NCBI RefSeq assembly: GCF_030167915.1 | Contig: NZ_JARGNB010000001.1 | Location: forward strand, 992,001-1,056,000 | From: Aquabacterium humicola | Lineage (GTDB): Bacteria; Pseudomonadota; Gammaproteobacteria; Burkholderiales; Burkholderiaceae_C | DNA length: 64,000 bases | Direction: 5' to 3' | Shown: positions 59,524-64,000 of the stretch, piece after piece | Layout of the letters: every line of letters starts with the position of its first letter | How positions within the stretch are numbered: the first letter of the stretch is position 1 | Notes under the pieces: model-generated | The model's input: the letters and a program-made list of their open reading frames with translations, nothing else | What the model was told of the DNA's origin: nothing | Database searches by the model: none | Position numbers and translations under genes: made by a program

Positions 59524-60543
59524 ATGAGCCCGGCCGCCCGCGGCCCGGTGCTGGTGATGGGCACCGGCAGCGTCGGCGGCTGGCTCGGCGGCCGGCTGCA
59601 GGCCGCCGGCGTCGAGGTGCACTTCGTCGGCCGGCCGCGGGTGCTGAAGGCGCTCGCCAGCCGGGGCCTGCGCCTGACCGACCTCGACGGCGGCGACCTG
59701 CGCCTGAGCGCCCACGCGCTGCACCTGCACGAACACGTGCCGGCCGGCCTCGTGCCGGCGCTGGTGCTGCTGTGCGTCAAGAGCGCGGCCACCGCGGAGG
59801 CCGCGCGCGAGCTCGGCGCGCAGCTGCCGCCCGGCACGCCGGTGCTGTCGATGCAGAACGGCATCGCCAACGCGATCGCCGCGCAGCAGGCGGCGCCGTC
59901 GCTGCGCTGTCTGCCGGGCATGGTGCCCTACAACATCGCCGAGCTCGCTCCGGGCCACCTGCACCGCGGCACCGATGGCGTGCTGGCGGCGCAGCGCGAC
60001 CCGGTGCTCGAGGCCTGGCAGCCGGTGTTCGCCGCCGCGGGGCTGCCGGTCGAGCTGCATGCCGACCTGCGCTCGGTGCAATGGGGCAAGCTGCTGCTGA
60101 ACCTGAACAACGCGGTCAATGCGCTGTCCGGCCTGCCGCTGCGCGCGCAACTGCTCGACCGCGACCTGCGCCGCTGCACCGCGGCGCTGATCGACGAAAC
60201 GCTCGACGTGCTGGCCGCCGCCGGCATCGCGCCGGCCCGGATGTCGCCGCTGCCGCCGCGCTGGATCCCGCGGGTGCTGCGGCTGCCGACGCCTCTGTTC
60301 CGCATCGTCGCGGCGCGCATGCTGCGCATCGATCACCAGGCCCGCTCGAGCATGGCCGACGACCTGGCGCTCGGCCGCATCACCGAGGTCGACGCGCTGC
60401 AGGGCGAGGTCGTGCGGCTGGCGCAGCGCCACGGCGTCGCTGCGCCGCGCAACCAGCGCATTGCGGCGCTGGTCGAGGCCTGGCCGGTGCGGCGCCACCC
60501 CTTCGCCGGCGCCGAGCTGTGCCGGGCGCTGGAAACCGCGTGA
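59524..60543 (+). CDS. panE: 2-dehydropantoate 2-reductase
   Basis: 339 residues. NADP loop MGTGSVGGWLGGRLQAAG, LLCVKSAATAEAARELG, SMQNGIANAIAAQQ, and the C-terminal helical domain with WGKLLLNLNNAVNALSGLPL carrying the catalytic Lys. ApbA/PanE family reductase of the pantothenate (CoA) pathway. It begins 22 bases after the DUF962 gene. Some paralogues act on other 2-oxo acids, so the specificity is inferred. Confidence 0.85.
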   Translation: MSPAARGPVLVMGTGSVGGWLGGRLQAAGVEVHFVGRPRVLKALASRGLRLTDLDGGDLRLSAHALHLHEHVPAGLVPALVLLCVKSAATAEAARELGAQLPPGTPVLSMQNGIANAIAAQQAAPSLRCLPGMVPYNIAELAPGHLHRGTDGVLAAQRDPVLEAWQPVFAAAGLPVELHADLRSVQWGKLLLNLNNAVNALSGLPLRAQLLDRDLRRCTAALIDETLDVLAAAGIAPARMSPLPPRWIPRVLRLPTPLFRIVAARMLRIDHQARSSMADDLALGRITEVDALQGEVVRLAQRHGVAAPRNQRIAALVEAWPVRRHPFAGAELCRALETA

Positions 60544-60616
60544 GCCCACCCGGATACTGTACAAATCCACAGTCATCCGTCGCAGAATCGGCCACCGCCA
60601 ACTCCGGGAGCCGACC

Positions 60617-61045
60617 ATGACCACGAATCCGGGCACCGTGCCCACCCCAACCACCCGCTGCGCGAGCGGCCGCTTCGAGGTGCAGATGACGCCGCAGCCC
60701 GCGCGCGACGACGCCGCATCGCCGCTGCTGGGCCGCCTGACGCTCGACAAGCAGTTCAGCGGCGACCTGCAGGCCACCGGTCGCGGCGAGATGCTGACCG
60801 CCGGCACCGATGAGATCGGCTCGGCGGGTTATGTCGCGATCGAGCATGTCAGCGGCACGCTGCACGGCCGCCGCGGCAGCTTCGTGTTCCAGCACAGCGG
60901 GCAGATGAACCGCGGGGCGCCGATGCTGACGATCAGCGTGGTGCCCGATTCCGGCACCGGGGAGTTGATCGGCCTGGCCGGCACGTTCCAGATCGACATC
61001 GTCGACGGCCGGCACCTGTACCGCTTCGACTACACGCTACCCTGA
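60617..61045 (+). CDS. DUF3224-like protein
   Basis: 142 residues, no signal peptide. Pattern [70 protein letters not shown]. The family is an all-beta barrel of unknown function, often annotated as DUF3224. GGGAG lies 7 bases before the ATG. Its last 16 bases overlap the convergent nitroreductase gene. Confidence 0.75.
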   Translation: MTTNPGTVPTPTTRCASGRFEVQMTPQPARDDAASPLLGRLTLDKQFSGDLQATGRGEMLTAGTDEIGSAGYVAIEHVSGTLHGRRGSFVFQHSGQMNRGAPMLTISVVPDSGTGELIGLAGTFQIDIVDGRHLYRFDYTLP

Positions 61046-61638
61046 ACATCCGCGGGCGGCTGCCAGTCGCCCAGCACGTCCACGGCACGGGGCTTGGGCA
61101 GCACCCGCTGCGGGCTGCCGACCGGCGTGCCCAGCGCCACCCAGCCCACCAGTTGTTCGCCGGTCCGGCAGAACGCCGCCTGGATCGCCGGCTGGCGCAC
61201 CTTCGCACCCGAGAGCATCTTGCCGCCGAAGCCCAGCGCCGCCGCGGCGTTCAGCAGGTTGGTCAGCGCCCCGCCGAGGCAGGCCCACTGCTCGTGCACC
61301 GGCACCTGCGGGTGACCGGGATCGAGCCGCGCGATCACCGCGACAGTGACCGGCGCGCGGCGCGCGCGGTCGGCGTCCAGCGCGGCGCCGGCGGCATCCT
61401 TGCCGCCTTCGAGCGCCGCCCGTTCGAACAGCGCCGCCAGGCCCTCCCGGGCCGCGCCCCGCACCACGGCGAAACGGAACGGCACCAGCCCGGCATGGTC
61501 GGGCGCGCGCAGCGCCGCCTCGACCATGCGTTGAAGCTGCGCCTCGTCCGGCCCCGGTTCGGCCAGGTGCTTGGCGCCGACCGACTGGCGCGCGCACAGC
61601 AGCGCCAGCAGGTCATGGCCGCTCACTTCGCTGGTCAT
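61030..61638 (-). CDS. Nitroreductase family protein, YdjA-like
   Basis: 202 residues. NAD(P)H-FMN oxidoreductase fold: [60 protein letters not shown] and [12 protein letters not shown]. The GL(V)PFRF and ACLGGALTN segments match YdjA-type minimal nitroreductases rather than NfsA/NfsB. Its ATG overlaps the mobA stop by 4 bases, so it is coupled to molybdenum cofactor maturation. Confidence 0.82.
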   Translation of the reverse strand: MTSEVSGHDLLALLCARQSVGAKHLAEPGPDEAQLQRMVEAALRAPDHAGLVPFRFAVVRGAAREGLAALFERAALEGGKDAAGAALDADRARRAPVTVAVIARLDPGHPQVPVHEQWACLGGALTNLLNAAAALGFGGKMLSGAKVRQPAIQAAFCRTGEQLVGWVALGTPVGSPQRVLPKPRAVDVLGDWQPPADVQGSV

Positions 61639-62246
61639 TCGTCCTGCAACGAGCGCAGCTCGTCGAGCGTATTGGCGTTGAAGAAGGCGCCGGCATCGTC
61701 GAAGACCACCTCGACCCCGCGCTGGCCCGAGGTCCAGCGGTCGATCTTGCGCTCGCCGGCCCGCACGGCTGCGGCGAGCGCCTCGCGCAGGCTCGCCCGC
61801 ATCAGGCAGAACACCGGCTGGCGCCGGTGCTCGCCGGCCTCGATCGTCGCCGCGATCGCCAGGTCGGCCCGGGCATCGCTGGCAGCGCGTGACAGGCGAG
61901 CGACCAGGTCGGGCGGAAAGTCCGGCGTATCGCATGGCACGGTGACCAGCCACGGCGTCTCGCAATGCTCGAGCCCGGCGAGGAAGCCGGCGAGCGGGCC
62001 GGGGTAGTCGGGCAGCGCATCGGGCCACACCGGCACGCCGAATGCCGCATAGGCCTCGAGGTGGCGGTTGGCATTGAGCATCGTGCGGCCGACCTGCGGC
62101 GCCAGGCGCTCCAGCGCATGCAGCGCCAGCGGCCGGCCGCGGTGCAGCTGCAGGCCCTTGTCGACCCCGCCCATGCGGCTGCCGCGGCCACCGGCCAGCA
62201 CCAGACCGGTGATGTGGTCGCGGTCGATCCGGGCGGCGATGTCCAT
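61635..62246 (-). CDS. mobA: Molybdenum cofactor guanylyltransferase
   Basis: 203 residues. Nucleotidyltransferase opening [18 protein letters not shown], then [43 protein letters not shown] and [11 protein letters not shown]. It links GMP to molybdopterin to give the bis-MGD form used by DMSO-reductase-family enzymes such as formate dehydrogenase. Divergent from fdhD by 66 bases, which suits a joint role. Confidence 0.92.
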   Translation of the reverse strand: MDIAARIDRDHITGLVLAGGRGSRMGGVDKGLQLHRGRPLALHALERLAPQVGRTMLNANRHLEAYAAFGVPVWPDALPDYPGPLAGFLAGLEHCETPWLVTVPCDTPDFPPDLVARLSRAASDARADLAIAATIEAGEHRRQPVFCLMRASLREALAAAVRAGERKIDRWTSGQRGVEVVFDDAGAFFNANTLDELRSLQDE

Positions 62247-62312
62247 CGCGCCGACTGTAGCGTCGGGCAGGCCCTGGCATCGGCCGGAGCCGCTTGGGTC
62301 TATGCTGGCGCG

Positions 62313-63191
62313 ATGGCTTCCCCTTCGCCGCTCGACCACGCCGCGCCCCTGCCGCGCCTGACCCAGGCCGCGGCCGAGTCGATGCGCGAGATCACGATCG
62401 TCGACGAGTACGGCACGCAGCGGACCATCCACATCCCCGCCGAACGCCCGCTGACCCTCTTCGTCGACAAGCGCGAGCTGGTCACGCTGATGACGCTCGG
62501 CGCCTCGCCCGAGCTGCTGGTGCTGGGCTACCTGCTGAACCAGCGGCTGATCGGGGCGGCGGCGGAGGTCGAGTCGGTCACCGTCGACTGGGACGTCGCC
62601 GCCGCGGCGGTGAAGACGCATGCCGGCATCGCCGACGTCGAGGCCCGCACCGCGCGGCGCGTGGTGACCACCGGCTGCGGCCAGGGCACGGTGTTCGGCG
62701 ACCTGATGGCGCAGCTCGGCGCCGTGCACCTGCCCGATGCGCAGTCCGCGCGCATCCGCCAGCGCACGCTGGTCGGCGTGCTGGAGTCGATGCGGCAGCA
62801 GGACAGCATCCACCGCCGCGCCGGCTCGGTGCACGGCTGCGCGCTCTTCGCCGGGACCCAGCTGCTGCACTTCGTCGAGGACGTCGGCCGCCACAACGCG
62901 ATCGACACGATCGCCGGCTGGATGGCGATGCGGGGCATCCGCGGCGCCGACAAGCTGTTCTACACGACCGGCCGGCTGACCAGCGAGATGGTGATGAAGG
63001 CCGCGCACATGGGCGTGCCGATCATCGTGTCGCGCAACGGGGTGACGGCGATGGGCCATGCGCTCGCGACGCAGCTCGGCATGACGCTGTTCGGCCGCGC
63101 GGCGAACCGCCACTTCCTCTGCTACACGGGCTTCGAGCGATTCGAACCGGAACCCGAGACACCCGGCGCGGTGCGCGTGGTGGCGGGCTGA
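62313..63191 (+). CDS. fdhD: FdhD, formate dehydrogenase accessory sulfurtransferase
   Basis: 292 residues. Family blocks: [31 protein letters not shown], then the sulfur-transfer motif [12 protein letters not shown] with a single Cys instead of the usual CxxC, then [28 protein letters not shown], and [13 protein letters not shown]. It transfers sulfur from the desulfurase IscS to molybdenum cofactor for formate dehydrogenases. No FDH structural gene is in the window. mobA is divergent. Confidence 0.9.
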   Translation: MASPSPLDHAAPLPRLTQAAAESMREITIVDEYGTQRTIHIPAERPLTLFVDKRELVTLMTLGASPELLVLGYLLNQRLIGAAAEVESVTVDWDVAAAAVKTHAGIADVEARTARRVVTTGCGQGTVFGDLMAQLGAVHLPDAQSARIRQRTLVGVLESMRQQDSIHRRAGSVHGCALFAGTQLLHFVEDVGRHNAIDTIAGWMAMRGIRGADKLFYTTGRLTSEMVMKAAHMGVPIIVSRNGVTAMGHALATQLGMTLFGRAANRHFLCYTGFERFEPEPETPGAVRVVAG

Positions 63192-63198
63192 GCCCGCC

Positions 63199-63678
63199 CT
63201 ACTGCATCGCCCAGCTGATGCCCACCACCAGCACGACCAGCAGCACGATGAACGGCCCCCACAGCGTGGTCACCTGCGCGGCGCCGCGCAGCGCGGGACT
63301 GCCCGCACCCAGCACGCCACGACGGCCGCTGCCGTTCTTCTCGCCGGGATAACGCCGGTAGCGCTGGGTGCGCTGCTCCCAGTCGGCGACGTCGAGGTAG
63401 GGGCGACGATGCGCGCTGTACACCTGCGCGCCGAGCCGGTCGGCCAGCACGAACATCGCGGCGACGAGCCGCGCGTTGGCATGGTGCGCCGAGATGTAGC
63501 CGTCGTGCCAGCTCAGCCCCCGGCGCTGGCTGCCCCGCAGCATCGCGCGCACGGGCCCGCCACCCTGCACGTGGTGTACTTCGAGTTCCGGCAAGGTGAC
63601 CACCGCGTCGTGCCATTCGTCCGCCGTGATCGGGGTTTCGCGCCAGCCACTGCGCGCTACGTAGGCCCGAAGTCCCAT
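63199..63678 (-). CDS. Hypothetical protein with C-terminal membrane anchor
   Basis: 159 residues. A soluble domain ([58 protein letters not shown]), then a hydrophobic tail (about 138-156: [15 protein letters not shown]). No signal peptide, so it is a tail-anchored type. Not recognised as a named family. Convergent with fdhD, 7 bases apart. Confidence 0.55.
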   Translation of the reverse strand: MGLRAYVARSGWRETPITADEWHDAVVTLPELEVHHVQGGGPVRAMLRGSQRRGLSWHDGYISAHHANARLVAAMFVLADRLGAQVYSAHRRPYLDVADWEQRTQRYRRYPGEKNGSGRRGVLGAGSPALRGAAQVTTLWGPFIVLLVVLVVGISWAMQ

Positions 63679-63688
63679 GGATCCATTG

Positions 63689-63710
63689 CCCCCAACGACG
63701 GGGGTTTCCT
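63689..63710 (+). promoter_or_regulatory. CCCCC/GGGGG hairpin with T-rich tail
   Basis: A 5-bp C/G stem with a 6-base loop, followed on the + strand by TTTCCTTTTG. It lies in the leader of the leftward gene at 63678. No + gene ends nearby, so it may act on the leftward mRNA 5' end rather than as a terminator. Confidence 0.3.
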
Positions 63711-63869
63711 TTTGTTACCGCACTGTGGCTTGGCGTGCAGGCAGCGTCAAGACAGCGGGCGACGCAAACCACGTCGCGCTCGCCATTGACGCGGACAATG
63801 CACGGCACAGGGCCGCCTGGACGAGCTTATCGGCGTGCCCGCAACGAACTGAAGACCGGGGATTCCCGC

Positions 63870-64000
63870 ATGAAAGTGATTGCCGGCCTGATCGGCTGGC
63901 TGCTGCTGGTGGCCGTGCTGGCCTATGGCGCGCTCTGCCTGGCGATGGCCCTGATGCAGGACTCGCTGCTGTACTTCCCGACGCCGCCGTCCAAGCGCGC
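63870..64000 (+). CDS. Alpha/beta hydrolase, N-terminal part (runs off the window)
   Basis: 44 codons visible. One membrane anchor (IAGLIGWLLLVAVLAYGALCL), then QDSLLYFPTPPSKR, the start of the YfhR/Bem46-type alpha/beta hydrolase domain. The nucleophile and His lie beyond the right edge. These serine hydrolases face the periplasm; the substrate is unknown. Confidence 0.65.
   Translation, partial: MKVIAGLIGWLLLVAVLAYGALCLAMALMQDSLLYFPTPPSKR

Overview
This is a very GC-rich chromosomal window from a betaproteobacterium, most likely order Burkholderiales in the Rubrivivax/Leptothrix/Methylibium neighbourhood. The evidence is the gene order leuC-leuD-leuB-asd-fimV-truA-trpF-trpB-trpA-accD-folC-SPOR-cvpA-purF-metZ, an algZ/algR-type pair divergent from argH, and the strong G/C preference at third codon positions. 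The placement rests on recognised families and layout, not on a database search. No prophage, transposase, CRISPR array or rRNA operon was seen.

Layout. 1-2410: end of a sensor kinase, its DctD-like sigma-54 response regulator, and a convergent periplasmic solute-binding protein. 2411-7267: an accessory island with a divergent pair, a small protein ending in a beta-sandwich-like module and a LysM/peptidoglycan-binding protein; the latter overlaps a gene for a 1020-residue metallo-beta-lactamase-fold protein. 7400-10763: a PhoP/PhoQ-like system with a PepSY protein, flanked by two secreted or envelope proteins. Each flanking gene has a matching 11-bp-spaced direct repeat about 50 bp before its start. 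10776-15805: a MacA/MacB-like export system with two separate permeases, between two small unknown genes. 15881-17065: a thiolase. 17066-17839: an eroded stretch with two gene fragments.

17840-38080 is a long leftward run. Its main genes make amino acids (Leu, Asp-family, Trp, Met), purines, folate and malonyl-CoA, together with fimV, truA and gltX. Many genes overlap by the 4-base ATGA, which indicates translational coupling. tRNA-Ala(GGC) and tRNA-Glu(TTC) follow gltX and have their own promoter and terminator.

38192-44857: algR/algZ-like regulators, argH, an OmpA-like protein, two small proteins, a 160-bp imperfect intergenic repeat, and a Y-family polymerase. 44919-48269: a copper-type cupredoxin-like protein, then a cohesin-domain protein with a PEP-CTERM-like tail next to a papain-like protease ending in a dockerin-like module. 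This is the most striking locus of the window together with the metallo-beta-lactamase island. 48361-64000: mixed housekeeping and accessory genes, including three LysR-type or partner regulators' loci, L-lactate dehydrogenase, two coupled DEAD-box helicases, a YdiF-type CoA-transferase, dcd, panE, a nitroreductase coupled to mobA, fdhD, and the start of an alpha/beta hydrolase at the right edge.
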